From contig JAGUCH010000009.1 in the NCBI GenBank assembly GCA_019096065.1, positions 5,900,001 through 5,964,000 on the forward strand: a stretch of 64,000 nucleotides of DNA, in the 5' to 3' direction. How positions within the stretch are numbered: the stretch's first letter is position 1; each line of letters starts with the position of its first letter. Below, in pieces: positions 28,831 to 42,400 of the stretch. The position numbers were made by a program, and so were the translations under genes. The DNA is from Paracyclopina nana. Its lineage: Eukaryota; Arthropoda; Copepoda; Cyclopoida; Cyclopettidae. A model generated the notes under the pieces. That model saw only the letters and a program-made list of their open reading frames with translations. It was not told where the DNA came from and ran no database searches.

Positions 28831-31449
28831 CAAAGTGGGAAAATGATCGGCTTTTAATATAGCAATTTTGACACGGCGTAAAATCACATTTTTCTTCGTT
28901 TCCTTTTACACCAATTTCGCCACAGCTTCCGACCACTGTGCAATGTGTTATGGCTGCCATGTTGCACAGTGTCATCAATTGTTTTCCCATCCATTTGAGC
29001 GAATTTCATCTCAAATTATTTTCCACTCCTTTTCGGGCCGAGTTTTCGCCACCCACCAGGAAATGGAGCTACAGGTTCACTTTTCTCCATATTTTGCTGC
29101 TTCTGTGACTCTGGCACACTGGGGTAAACGGTCGGTAAAAGTGCCAAATTAAAAACTGCCAAAAAAATCAACTTTATATCTTGCAGATATTTTTTGCACA
29201 TGAAAAAGTATGAATATTTTAGGTTTTTAAATTTCGGGAGGTTTTGGACGATTTTTCCACCATGTGCACTTTTCGGTTTAGCTCACAGTGAAACTTATGA
29301 AAGGTGCCGACCATGGCTAGAATTCACATCTAAATCCCGGAACACAAAAGCATTTTTCGCCACTTTAAAAATCAGCCAATTCACATTTTTTCACAGTAAA
29401 AATTCAATGTATTCACGAATTTAAAGAGGTTCCCAAAAAAAGTCGTTAAAAGAGACATAATTCAGAGAAGTAGATAAAAAGTGATTATCTCAGTGCTCAT
29501 AGATCATAATAAAAATGATTCTCCACATTTTTCGGAAATGACCTGTCTACACTGCCAAATTTATAGCCTTTTGCAGCATTGTCAAGGGTAAACATTTTCC
29601 TGTTCAGTTATTTAGTTATTTCATCATTATTGAAGATGCCATCATCAAAGAGTTGGTGATTGACAAAAAATCTCCTAATGATGATCACATTTGTCCGTTG
29701 GCTCAATTAAGATGTACCAAAACATGTTTTCATAATGAAATATGATCCAGTGTTGAGCAAACATCCGCAGACATCAAGGATCCATCCATTTTCCTCAATT
29801 GCAAAATGTCTCGCATCACAAGTGACAAGATGTCTCGTACAGAAAATAAAATAAATATCATGTTTCATTGTTCGAATTTAAAAAGCCCCCATTTTGTATC
29901 GTTTTTTAAAGTTTGACGTCATTTGGTAACACTTTTAAAAAAACTAATTTTGATAAACCTCCAAGCTTTTTGAAGAGCCTCAATCATTAGCTTCCAGATT
30001 TGTTTTCAGTTTGGAGAACTGAACTCAACCTCAATTTTGAAAAGTTGCTTCACGTCAAGATTGCTTCTTTTTTCAAATATTGGAAAATGCGATTTTTCGT
30101 GGGGAAATCCGGAAGCTTTGCAATTTGCTAATGGTCGAACAAGAAGAGGACTATTCTTCAGTTGAGCTTGAAAAGTTTACTTGCCAGCTGTTGTTCCCTC
30201 TATGCGCTATGAAGATCAAAAGCCAGACTAAGATAAACTGTGAAAAGGTGGTTGCTGCATTCCCTGCAGGCTTAAAATTCTGCTGCTGCTGCTGCTCTCC
30301 AAGAAAAACTGTTTACTGCATGCCAGAGTTCCATGAGAAAAAAGAGGGCCATAAAATTTCCCAATGTTGCAGCTCATTTTTGGACACAATGGGCACACAG
30401 ATAGGGGTCAAATTACATCACACAGATAGAGTATTGAAATTTGACCATCGACAGCTGTTGTTACTAATGTGAGCTGAATTGTGTGTGTGTGACACCAATG
30501 AATGGAAATTTGTTAGATGTGCCACTTCTGAGGTGAACAATCGTGTTTTACACATTCGGGAAAATAGAAGAAAAAAATAAATATTGACGTGCAGCAATGC
30601 ATGCAAATTGATATTAGGTTCAGCTTTGCAAACTGAAAACAAATTTGGCAGCAAGATATTGAGACTCGACTAAAAGCTTGATGGTTTGCAAATATTTCTT
30701 CGGTCCAAAAAGTGTCTTTCGTTGGCGTCGTCAACGTTTCGTCTCATACCAGTACATGAACACCACATGCAGTATCTATAGCTTTTTTTCAGTTGCAAGC
30801 TGGCATCTAAAAATGAGTGGAAGTTCTCTCATCGTCAGTTTGTTAGCAGAGCAGCTTCTGCAGCCCCTGATAGCTGATAATCAACAAAAGCTGAGCTCAA
30901 CAATTGCAACTTCACCTCCCCAACTTGATTGATCTGGCACTAAAAGTTTTTTCGGCATTTTATTGTTGTGGTGTGGGTACTTGACAATTGATTGAAAATG
31001 TGACACATGCAGAGACATCAATTACAGGAATTACATCACACTTCAAATATTTTGAGAGCTGCTTTTTTCTGGCCTCAAAAATCCTGCTGAAAACCTCCTC
31101 ACATTTTTATGGCACTACTCACCATTCTTCAAGAGTCTCCAAATATCATCATGGACCACCCTGCTGCTACATTGGGAAAAAATGGAAAAGGAAGAAAATT
31201 ATCATTTGGAGAAGAGCATACCTGAAAATTGACCCTTGCATTCCAATGGTTCCCATATACTTACCAAGAAAATATTATGGAGGATTGATAATGCACCAAA
31301 AATGAGGAATCTTGCACCATGTCATGTCAAGAAATCACGAGTGGAGAAAATGGGCAATTTTGGTATTTTGGGGTCATGTAATCTTGGTAAAATCCATTCG
31401 TTTCGCTCTCGTCTTTTGAGAATTATGGGTAATGATCCAACAAGCTTTA
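28831..31449. other. Non-coding stretch with scattered hairpin cores
   Basis: No gene supported. Family hairpins occur at about 30003 (TTTTCAGTTTGGAGAACTGAA) and 30622, with a right-type end ACATGAACACCACATGCAG near 30752. A CTG run near 30280 produces a chance Cys-rich frame (30080-30472) that has no other sign of being coding. Confidence 0.45.
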
Positions 31450-31986
31450 TTGTGCCATGTTCATCTGCTATTAAAGGCAATTTTGACATTTAGACACTTT
31501 TCCATTTATATGAGGCCAATTTCACTTATATTAAATGTCTTTGTGCATTGTAAAAAGCCACTTTTTTTAAAAAAATACCTTTGTTTTTTATTCTAAATAC
31601 ATTTTCTGTTGAAAATACCTTTTCTGTTAAAAAATACCTTTTTATATTAAAAATACCTTAGTTACAAAATACCTTTTCTTTAAAATATACTACTTAAAAA
31701 ATATCTTTTCTTGGATAAAAAATACCTTTTCTACTAAAAAATACCTTTTTAATTTTAAAAGAACCTTTTTTATATTGAAAATACCTCTAAATTCCTATTG
31801 TATTAGGAAATTAGTACCTTTTTTAAAAAGAATACCATTGTAATCAAAAAAATCCTTTTAAATGACATTTTTTATTTAAGAAAATACTATTTTACAAAAA
31901 TACTCTTAACAGAGATTTTAATGCCAGTATTGAAGCTAGAAGAGTAATTACACTACGTTTTTTCCATATAGATGAGCAGCACATTA
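31450..31986. mobile_element. TIR element with internal AAATACCTTTT array
   Basis: Left end TTGTGCCATGTTCATCTGC, right end ATAGATGAGCAGCACATTA. Between them lie about 20 degenerate units of AAAATACCTTTT (31570-31900). It is the third family member with an array near its left end. Confidence 0.6.
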
Positions 31987-33870
31987 CATGTATATCTTAG
32001 CCATGAAAAAAAGGCTGTAGCACATAATTGAAAAAAAGCCATTCTAACTGTCTTCATTGTAGAATGTAGGGAGGCATTTTTTCTGGAAAATCCAGGAATT
32101 CCTGGTTAACTTCATTAGCAGAAGGTCATTACTTAAGGCTAAAAGGGTGTGTCTACTTCTATCAATTTGGGGAAAAGGGGCCACACTCACTCTGGGGAGC
32201 CATACCAAAAAAAGAAGCACATAAATAGGCTGGGAAAAGATTTGACCTCATAAATTGCCAATTGTGTGGAATGTCCCAAGATTCACAAAAAAGAAATCCG
32301 ATCAATCTTCACAAGTTGACAATGATGAAATGGATCCTTTTAAATTTGCGTAGCTTCTTTTTTCCTTTTGTGGCCCACAAAAACTCGTGGGAAAAAGGAA
32401 GATAGGTGACATTCTCTCAGAAGCAACGTGATAAATTCTGCATTTGAGGGGATCATACAATGCTCAATTCTATTCTCATGGATGCTCTTTGGCAATCTCA
32501 CACAATGCTCTCCAATTATCGGTTAAACCGACTTTTTTCTCCTGTGAATACACACCCTTCAAAGATGCCTTGCTTAGCTCAAATTCTTTCCTATTGAGAA
32601 CGAGCTGGAATTTTAATAAACATTGCTTATAATGTTGAGCATCAAAATGGGTGAAATACATTTTGATAATCGATACAACAAGCTTAAAAATACTAAAATA
32701 CAGATAATAGTTCAAAATCAATAAAATACGTAAGTTATATACGTTATATACAGATGAATACATATTTCCATGTGGATAAAATACAAATGAATACATATTT
32801 CAAGTGGATAAAATACAGATGAATACATATTACAAATGGATAAAATACAGAAGAGTACATAATCAAAATTACTCAAATTCTTTTTATACATGATCAAAAG
32901 TAACAAACTACAAATAATCTACATTCAAAATTAGTAAAATACAGAAAATACATGTACCAAATACAGGTATAAAAAAGTATAATGTAGTTTTAATACACAT
33001 CAAAGCTAGTGAATTGCAGATTTTACTCACTAAAAATACAGAAAATGTGTGATCAAAAATGATAAAATGTAATGTAACCTATGCTCAAAGTTAAAAAATA
33101 CAGATAATACATTTTACGAACTGCTAACGTACACAGAGATCAAGGTACATTATTGGAATTTGAAAAAGTGTTAATGAGATTTTAGACCTCACTCGGTTCG
33201 GGCTTGAAAAAGTCCACTAGGTATCCTCAGTGTAGTATTCCTCACAACACCTTCAGGGAATTGATTTTGCGCAAGCCCATTTCCCAGAGGAGTCAGTTTG
33301 AGGTATTTTGACGTTTGGCTCTGCACGAGTTAAACCACATAAATCTCCATCTACTTAGAGAGAACTTGTCTATCTCAAGTTTGAGCAGATGTTTTTCCTC
33401 CACAGCCCCACAAAAGTTAGCTCAAGCTTTGTGCAACTTGTGGCTTAGTGGTCGATGATTTTTCACACTCGCTTGACCTCTGAAAAAACATCATTAGTCT
33501 CTATGAAAATTGGCAGACTTAGTGATGAAATGCTAAATCGCTTAGTGGGTGGCTCACAAAATGTTGCCTGGTCATTTGAGCCCAATAAAATTGGTATACT
33601 AAGCTACAGAGGAAAAAATACCAGAGTCACAGTGAGGATCAAAAGGTCCCACTAATTTTGGATTTTTATGGCCCAATTGGCCCACTGTGTCCTGCCATAA
33701 AATGATGCTTGCTTTTCAAAATGAAAACTGGGCCAGGACTCGTGCCAGCACACATTGTTGTTTTCACCTACATAACCCTCAAAAGAATATGGATCCATTA
33801 GGGTCACAGTCACAACAAAGGGTAAAAGCATCTCCATGTAGCTTAGTATTATTACTGTTGTTGTACTCTT
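31987..33870. other. Non-coding stretch with a ~31-bp repeat
   Basis: From about 32690 to 32960 units like GATAAAATACAGATGAATACATATT repeat about six times (irregularly), again built on AAAATACAG. The rest is AT-rich without a gene. Confidence 0.5.
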
Positions 33871-34350
33871 TGATGCTCCGTTCATCTACCACGACAAAAT
33901 CAGTGGTAACGTCAGCAGTCTTGAGAAAAATTCTCGCTACTCCAAAACGACAAAAATGTTGGGAAGTCAGAGTGGGAAACGAGTTAGCAGCATAAGAAGC
34001 GGGCTAGCGAGTCAAACAAGTTGAGCGCAGAATTGCTAGGGTTGGTTAAATCTTTGTTGCGTCACCATCTCTTCATAGCTTCATTACAATTAGTATAATG
34101 GTTTAGCTTATCCTAACGTTAGGATGAACTAAACAAGTTAGGGCTGAGCAAAACATTCAATATAGCCTGCAACTTATGCAATTTGGATGGCGTCTCTAAC
34201 TAGTTTCGCCTACCCTAGAGTCAGCCATTGCATATGTGCGCTTAAGAATAGTTTTAAAAGGGCTGCGACAGCGCATGCAAATTCATGGAGTAACAAAAAC
34301 TCTTTTTTTCATGAGGTAAGAAAAGAGTTGCGTAGATGAACAGGACATTA
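33871..34350. mobile_element. ~480-bp TIR element (long form), copy 2
   Basis: TGATGCTCCGTTCATCTACC to CGTAGATGAACAGGACATTA; an inverted, diverged homologue of 23281-23769 over its full length. The two orientations confirm that the element, not the flank, is the repeated unit. Confidence 0.8.
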
Positions 34351-34748
34351 GAGTCTGAGCCAGAAAAACTCCCACCGCGCAAACTTTTCGGCTAAAGCGT
34401 CATGCTGACAGTCTGGTTGACTTTATGGTCAAACAAAACTTTGTCCCCTGTGTCCCATTGGGGCCAAAATTCAAATTTCAAAAAGCACAAGAAGAAAACT
34501 GCTTGAATTTGAAGCTTTTTCCTAAATATGTCAGCTGATTCCAAATTAGATTTGTCGCAAAATTAGTGTAAGCAAAAAAGTAATACGCAACCTCTCTTTT
34601 CAAAATTCAGCCATTGGAAAAATAATTCAACGCTTTTTGCCACAGTGGGCGCCCAAGTGGCGATGGTAATCAGTCAATCTGAATTTGGGATGCATTTGAG
34701 CGCAGGGGTCCACTAAATTTGACTTGTCACCTGGACTACTGAACTTTG

Positions 34749-35047
34749 AAGCGGTGTTCACCTAAGGAAAAATCTGGACGTATCGTACTTTTCCAGTTAC
34801 TCACTCAATTTCAGTTTTGGAAACTGAACACAACATGGAGAGATGACAATTGAGTTTATATTTGAAGCACTTTGATTTGGCCACATTTTCTTGTCAAATA
34901 AAGTGCATTTGACGACAAAACTCAAAACATCGTCAAAAAGTGTAAAAAGTAAAAAATATCATAAAAGAAGTGTAGTATCAAAAATTGAAGCATAATAAAG
35001 TTAATTTCAAAACTTTATGCTGAAATGTGTAGATGAACATCACATTA
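34749..35047. mobile_element. ~300-bp TIR element with central hairpin
   Basis: AAGCGGTGTTCACCTAAGG at left and GTAGATGAACATCACATTA at right. The hairpin TTTCAGTTTTGGAAACTGAA (about 34803) and the core GATGACAATTGAGTTTATAT match the FRMPD2-like intron at 36938. Confidence 0.7.
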
Positions 35048-35741
35048 GTGGCCTAATAAGTGCAAAAAGAAATTCGGCATGCTTAGAATTTGCACTGTAA
35101 AGGATTTATTGGTTGACACATTCCTCCCATTTTTTTTTTTTTTTTGCAAAAGTTTACACTTCACTAATTAAATGCATCACATTACGTTTTCTCTCTTTGT
35201 TGAAGGGTGTCCAATGTCCTTTGGAAATTCAATAAATCTGTGAAACCTGAGCCAAAATTGAGCATCTTCCCTACATAAATTGTAAAAAGGAATTTCTGTG
35301 ATTTTTTTCTTTTGTATTTTGCAGTGATGACTTGGAGCGAAGCTAATGGATATGCAAACATGCAATTTTTTGCCTTTTTCCACCTTAATGAGATTTTCTG
35401 TCAAAATTCAGCGTGAGCTGTCACATCTGCGTTTTTGCGTAGAAATTCATGCATGTCATTATTGCAATTCAGGCTGTTTGTGCCACATATTGTAGTTGAT
35501 GCGAATTTATGGGCAGATGCAATTTTTGTACTACTACTGCATGACGCCGAATAAAAACTGTCATCTGCTTGCGTCGTTGCCTCAAGTCTGAAAAATGAAA
35601 GCTGTTTACTTGTTGCTGCTTTTGCGTTTGTTTAGTAGCAGCATCCATTGTTGCTGCCACAGCACAGAGGGATTTTTCATGGCCGACTTCATTCTCTCAA
35701 TGAACTCCAAAAATGGGAAGAAGACTGACAAAATGTAATTC

Positions 35742-35991
35742 TAATGTGGCGTTCATCTACGCACGCCATTTTGACTATAAGTAGCTTTTTTGCTAAACTA
35801 ATCCGTATAAATCAGCGTACTTTTGCTCCGCTCTCAATTGGCATCTTCCCAAATTGATTTCAGTGCCCGAAACTGAAATTGACTTTTGAATGGAAATGTT
35901 GCATTACGTCGATATTTGTTTCATCGTTGATTAGCTAATATTTATTCTTTCTAGCGGCATATATATTATTGATAATTCGCAACATAATAAG
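35742..35991. other. 3' flank of the FERM-PDZ gene with a partial element
   Basis: Begins with an element left end TAATGTGGCGTTCATCTAC and contains the hairpin TTTCAGTGCCCGAAACTGAAA near 35862, then runs into the end of the gene at 35992. The element may therefore form part of the gene's 3' UTR. No right end is found. Confidence 0.5.
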
Positions 35992-38900
35992 TTAGTCTTT
36001 GATTTGAGAAACGAGGAATGAGACGGAGTCGGTGCCAGGTTTGCGCATCAATTCCAAAGCCTTGGCATAGCTGACGTTTTCAAGGGATCTGCCATTGATG
36101 GCAACAATCCGGTCGCCCTTCTTGAACCGATTCCCTGCCATCCTCACCACCGCATCATCAAAGTCCTCCACATAGATTCCAGATGCAGTGCCAGTGATCT
36201 TCAGCCCCAGGCGGCCTTCGCCATCCTTGCGCACACAAACTGTGACAATGTGACGTTCAGGAAAGGCTTCATCCGTCTCCATGTTGTCGAAGCGCTCCAT
36301 CAGGGACTCGGAGAGGCTCTCGTTGGCTGGATCAGCATAGGGAACGGCCTCAGTTTCGTCGAGGGACTCGTGGAGGACAACGGCAGCAGAAGCAGCCTTT
36401 TTCGAGGATGGCTCTGGCAAAATGGACTTGAACTCCATGGTGTCGTAATCCAGGTCCAGGGTTGGCTTCTTGCCACTGGTACCCATCCTCATGGGGCCTT
36501 TGTAGCCTTTGATTTCTGTGGTCAGCCGCAGCCTTTCCCTGTGAAGGGCTGACAAGGAGATTTGGGTGCCCATGCGGCAAACGTTGTCATTGGCCTTGGC
36601 TGTGGTGACAATGCCATGGCTGACTCTGCGTGGATTTCTGCCCGTGGTGGAACGGTGAAGACTAGCTGAGGCGGAAGTGACTGCTGACATTGGCGGCCTT
36701 GTCATGGTCTCCGACCTTCGACGAGCGGCCGGATTGGTCATTGGCCGCTTACCCATCGCTGGCGTCACAGACATTTCCGCCAAAGCTGGCCTTTCTTGCA
36801 ACGGCAGCCTTGGCTCCCTTTTGCTCACATCCTCCTCGGGCTCCAAGTACACTTTGTACCTGAGAGAAAAACAATACTTGTCAATACGGAAAAAAAACAA
36901 TCGCGACGTAATGCAACGCCATCATGTCAAAGGCAATTTCAGTTTGGAGCACTGAATGCAATTTGGAAAGATGACAATTGAGTCTGCTTCAAAAGTACGA
37001 TGATTTGTACAAATTAGTTTGTCACTAAAGCGTAATGCGTACCTGTAGTTCTTGTTGTCGATCGGAGTCTTGTTCTCCTTGTCGCTCACGTTGAGATCAT
37101 CATCACATTCTTTGGTTGTCGATGGTTGCTGTTGGTTACAGTTACTACTTTTGGCTTTGACCAGGGCATCAGCCATGGATGAATAATGTGCCAGCCGTTT
37201 GACGAGGTAATTCGAGGAGTCACCACTCTTGGGCATCGTTGAAGGCGCCAGAGTGGTGCTCCTCCTCATGCTTCCAGCTCCTCTGGCATTGCTCCTCGTT
37301 AGCTCCTCATTGGTGGTGTACAATTTGTGCTGGCTCGAGGAGTCCCTTCGAGGCATCAATTTCCGCTTGAGGCTCCTGATGGCTCTGGTGGGCTCCTTGT
37401 ACTCGAGCTCCACACGAGCCCTCAGCCTCAGCTGGTTGCTATGCTGGTGGCAAGCTGAGGACAAGTCGAACATGACCTTGGACTGGGCCTGATCCAGGGT
37501 GTAAAACTTGAGCTTGACCAAATTACTGGCCTGCTTGCCATTGTCAGCCACGTGGAGGTGGAACTTGCCAGCGTCGTACTGGATCCTGGTGAGCTTGTGC
37601 CAAAAGTAGCTGGCGACGATCCGGTGCGGATGCGCCTGGTTCTTCGAGGGCTCGAAGAGGAACAAGCCCTGGAGGTGGATGCCAAGGAGCTTGGCAGAGC
37701 TCTGCTGCATCTTCTTGTCGGTGAAGACCTTGAACAAGTGGAATCCGTAGTTGTCATGCCTGAGGAGCTCCTTGCAGAACTTGACCTCGGTCTTGCTCTG
37801 GCTCTGCCCCAGGTGCGCCTTGTGCAGCTTGATCAGGCTGGCCCTGACGGCCTCGGGGTCGGTGATCACGTGGGCTGGCACGTAGTGCTCCAGGTCGAAG
37901 TAGACCTCGTTGTGCGTCTCGGCGGAGAAGTCGCCAAACTCGGCCTGGAGCGCCATGCCTGCCAATGACAAGTACTGCGAAGGACTCATGTGGAACTTGG
38001 CCTGGAGGACGTCGCTGCGCAGCTGCAAATACAGCTGGTGCTTGTTCCCAGGATCCCTGAAGGCGGACTCGACATCGTCAGGGAAGTACTTGAGCCGCTG
38101 GTAGAGCGTCACGGATTCACCCAGGATCTTGGCCGAGGAGCTCGGCTTGGCCTCCTTCCATCCCGGATGGGCCACCTTGGCGATCTTGGTGTCGTTGGCG
38201 AGCGGCCAGAACTCGCCCTGCTTGAGCAGGGCCATGGTGAAGAGCGAGGCCTCCTTGATGTCCTGATCCCGGAGGACGTTGTCCAGGATCTCACCGGCCG
38301 TGATGGTGGCAGCGTTGACGTGGACGAAGAACCTCTGGCCGTTGAGCATCACCACGTCCACCTGCCTGGAGACGAAGTCCTTGCGCGAGAAGTTGGTCGC
38401 CAGATCCAGCACATTGGGATGGGTGTCTTGCATCATCACGAAGAACTCGGGTCCGATGCACTTGTTCGAGGGCGTCGGAGCGATCTCGGCCAAGGGCTTC
38501 ACGATCCGGTACAGCCTCGAGGGGTTCCGCTGAACAGTCCTCCTTGTCACTCCCTTGGGAGGAAGCCTCGGAGGAGCCTTCAAATGATTGTTGTTGTTGT
38601 TGTTATTCTGGATGGGCGAAGAAGACATCATTGGCGGCCTCGGCAATTGGCGATGATTAAGAGTGGGCGAGGCCGACCCCGAGGAGCTCGAGGTGCTGTC
38701 GTCCAGCCTCGAGAATTCAATGTGCGAAGTCTCCAGGATTTCGACCTTCTTTGGCAGCATCTGCAATGTCAGCTTGGACAGTTGGGCGACGAAGCGGGAG
38801 ATTGGCGTGGATCCCACCAGGAGCTTCCATTGATGCGAGACGCATTCCAACACGTGGAGAAATGACATCTCCTCACTTTGGGATGTCATCCGTGACAGCA

Positions 38901-39300
38901 AATCCGTGAGGGCTGCGGACGGCTCAAGACAATGACAAGCGCCGATTGTCTTGCCCAGCGAGTAAATTCCGAGCGCTTCCAGCTCTTTTTCAGAGTAATC
39001 AAGGTGATTGGCAGCGCGGAGCAGCGGGTGGATGAAGTCTTCATCATCATCCAGCATTGTCTTGGTGTCGAGGAGCTGGATCCGCCCTGTGGACGTGGCC
39101 AAGATGCGATCCGGATGCATGACAGGGTTGATTTGCTCGACTCTTCGCCGCCCGCCGTTGATCCGGAGCAAAACGTCCTGGAGCGCGTGTGCACACTGGG
39201 CCAGCATTGCCCAGCACTCGATCTCGTTCAAGTTGGGCCTCACGCTCAGGATTTGCGCCAATGTCACCTTACTCGTCATCGTTGACGTCCACTTGTTCAT
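35992..39300 (-). CDS. KIND-FERM-PDZ scaffold protein (FRMPD2/PTPN13-like)
   Basis: Two exons, complement(35992..36859, 37043..39300), give 1041 aa. Residues ~12-200 form a KIND domain (VTLAQILSVRPNLNEIE..., with LGIYSLGKTIGAC), a kinase-fold relic used for protein binding. After a Ser/Pro and poly-Asn linker (NNNNNNN near residue 240) a FERM domain spans ~330-640 (LNGQRFFVHVNAATITAGEI; LYLQLRSDVLQAKF; LLGIHLQGLFLFEP). The last ~90 residues are a single PDZ domain with the binding loop GRLGLKI and GDRIVAINGRSL. Order and content match FRMPD2 and the N-terminal half of PTPN13, cortical scaffolds at cell junctions. No phosphatase domain is present, and the stop directly follows the PDZ. The start MNKWTSTM leads straight into KIND. 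The 183-bp intron contains the TTTCAGTTTGGAGCACTGAA hairpin core. Confidence 0.85.
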
Positions 39301-39369
39301 TTTCCCACTTTTTTTAGCAGCGCTGCGGAAAAAATGAGTTAAGTCAGAGTTTGTTTGTTTGTTTGTTTA

Positions 39370-39400
39370 CATAGTGACGTCACGTAAGTAACCACGTGGT
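39370..39400 (-). promoter_or_regulatory. CRE and E-box upstream of the FERM-PDZ gene
   Basis: A full palindromic CRE, TGACGTCA (39375-39382), and an E-box CACGTG (39393-39398) lie 75-98 bp upstream of the ATG. The nearby GTTT tandem repeat may also mark a promoter-proximal region. Assignment as promoter is inference. Confidence 0.35.
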
Positions 39401-42400
39401 GATTTCAACGCGCGGAGGGCAATTGCGGAAAATGATGCGCGCGGCGGCGCTTTTAACCAACGCAGCTCAGGTGTTGATTTGAATTGGTTGATAATTTTTG
39501 ATTTTGATGATTTGCAAACAAAGGCAGAAGAATCCCGACTATTTTTACAATGCAGAAAGTGATTGACAGCAGCCCGATTTACATCTGCCATAGTAAAAGA
39601 ATCGATACATTCCCACGGATGCCAATTTACCACACATTATAAAAAAAACACCCCCTACTATTTTTAAAGTGTTTGCTCATCGATTTTTTCCACTCCTCAA
39701 TTTGGCAGCTTTGCCTCCACATCTGCTTTCTAGTATAATGCCACCACCCTCCAAACTCAAGTGTTGATTCTGCCATTTCAGAGTGTCAATCAACTGGGTT
39801 TTTTCCCTCTACAAAACTCAGGATATTCAATTTGGAATGCCAAGGTCTCAAGAGTAAAACGGTCTTGACAGGAAGTTTGATGGCTGAGGATGTCGTTGCA
39901 GAACAAAAGGGTGATTATTTCATGAAGGATTCACATCGAATTAGCAGCAGCCATTTTTGGACCATGACAAACTTGGATAAAGCAGGGAAAATCGTTGAGA
40001 GAAATCTGGCCTGAAAAACCTCAGATTGTACAATAGTTTCCACATATTTAGGTTATAATTGTAGCCAAGGAAGGACGTGGGTTTCCGGAGCAAAAGTGTT
40101 TTCGTTCATATACCGTAATAATGCGTGTCTTCTGCCAATTTGTGAAAGAATTCCCTCAAAAACATTTTTTTACGATTACTGCCATAATTCTACTGAAGCG
40201 ACGTTCATCTACTGGTTCTTGACGTTAAACAACTTTTACATTACGAGATTGATTTCAGTTTCGGAGACTGAAAACAAAATTGGAGCTCGACAATCAATGC
40301 TCATTTTCAAGCACGATGATTTTTTAATATTGCATTTGCTATCAATTCGCGATCGACAAAAAGTGAAACGTCGTCTAAAATAAGAAAAATGATGCTAATG
40401 GCCATTTTTCCAGACACTTTTTTCTTGCCAAATGATGGGACCATATCTGGACTAAATAAAACGATTAAGATATCTGGCCCCAGCCACATTTTGGTGGAGG
40501 ACAATTATGCGATTGAGGCCATAAATCAAGAGCCTTATCTGGATAACCAGGCACATCATTTCCCAACCGTTTTCCTTAAAGAAAAATGTATCTCCTGATT
40601 GGATTCCTCAAGGGTAGTAGTAGCAGTAGCATTAGCACGAGCTAGGTCAACACCTTTGCTCCATTTTAATCAGATTAAAAATGTGGAAACAAAGACCCCA
40701 CCTCAAGATCCAATTTTCACCTCAATTTCTCGAGAACCAAAGAAAGATCCACAAACTGATAGGATATCGATCAGGAAAAACCGACAGACACGCGTTTGCT
40801 CATTAGCTTGATTGAGCAGTTGAGCTCATTTAAAATGCAATAGAGCAGGCTTTGATTAGCCCATAAATTGGCCCTCTTAGCCTGAATTACAAGGCAGAAA
40901 AGGTAGAGGAAATGCAGGCTGAAAATAACAATGTGATCTGGAACAAAAGGTAAAACCGTTGTTGTTATTGTTCAAGTGAAATAGCACATTTTACTGCTGC
41001 ATTAAGGCCATAATTTAAGAGTCAAAATATCCGGGAGCAATTAAAGAGGTCTCAATAAAATTAGGGGAGAAATCAAGAGTTGACATCCTTATTGCACTCC
41101 TCCTCATAAAACTTTGACCCAGTGAACTGACAAACGTTGATGATGATCTTCATCACAAGTGTAATAAAGTGGGCGTGTGAACCAGAGTCATTCCATCTCT
41201 GTCAAAAGCTGGATCATCATGATCAAAAATAGCAAAAACATCATTAGCAAGATCTGGCCAGCCATGATGTTTTTGGCCTCAAAAATTATGATAATTATAC
41301 TACAGCTAAGAGTGTTAGTCTGAATCACTTTTGGTGCTCCAGATTCAGTTACTGTAAATACACAGAAGCTGGACAAAACAGACACATCCTCTGGAATTCC
41401 AACTTGAAAAGGTCAGCAGCTCCTGCTGCTGGAATTATTATTGACCGACACCCTTGGAAAAAGAATCTCTGTCTAGCCGAAAATGTAGACATTTTGCCAA
41501 ATGCTGCTACAGCAGTGTTATAGCTGGATGATTAATGAACTTTGTCATAAATAGCCTTTACATCTTTCTCTTCATGTTGGACACGGCAGAGTTGCTGGCA
41601 GATGTGCAACACTCATCAATGGACAATATCATGATTGCGACCTCAAAATTTGCATCAAATTGCGCTCCCTTACGCACCGCCAATAAAGCGGCTCGTGGCC
41701 ACCAAAGGAGTCAAGTAATGCGGTGTTCATCTATGTGCTTCCGTTGAGTTAACGACTAATTTTCGTTGGAGTCGATATCGTAGTTTTTGTCGCGAGAAGC
41801 AATATTTACTAATCGACGTGCTTTGGAATGAGACTCGATTGTCAAGCCTCAACTTTGTTTTCAGTTGGGGAAACTGAAAAAAGTGTCGCGATGAAGATGT
41901 CGAACAACGTCAAGATTCAGTAGATGAACGTCGCATCATGCTAAAAATGTTAGCGATGGAGAAAAAACAACTGCTAACTGATCGGTCAATGTCATTGGAT
42001 AATTGTTGGTTCTTGGCCCTTTAAATGATTCCGATGATCGAAAACGAGCAGATGGGTTTCAAGATGACGCTCAAAAAGCGTGGTTGTTGTTATTAATACC
42101 ATCCACATCTGCTACTGCTATCATCAGCTTAAAAGGCGCTTAAATATCACTTGGGGCAATCTTCAGGTGCAAATTCGTGAAGGCTCTTTTTAAATCCTCC
42201 ATTTTTGCAAAGATCAACATCTGCTTGGGTCAGCCAACCACCACCAAAAAAAATAGATAAAAGCTGAGGTTTTTCACCACCAGTCGATGGCTCAATGTTC
42301 AATGGACATGACATGATACATGGGAGCATCGCCAGAGAAGAAAAACAAGCCAGCAGCCATTGGAGGCTCTCTATTGTGACCATGATGATGATGGATAGTT

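Noticed and set aside
30080-30472. 130-residue frame with a Cys run
   Set aside because: The Cys run comes from a CTG repeat; no splice, promoter or homology support and composition like its non-coding surroundings.
37990-38865. 291-residue plus-strand open frame
   Set aside because: Shadow of the KIND-FERM-PDZ gene; no domain is recognisable in it.
39367-39633. 88-residue minus-strand frame upstream of the FERM-PDZ gene
   Set aside because: Overlaps the likely promoter (CRE, E-box) and shows no domain or coding bias.
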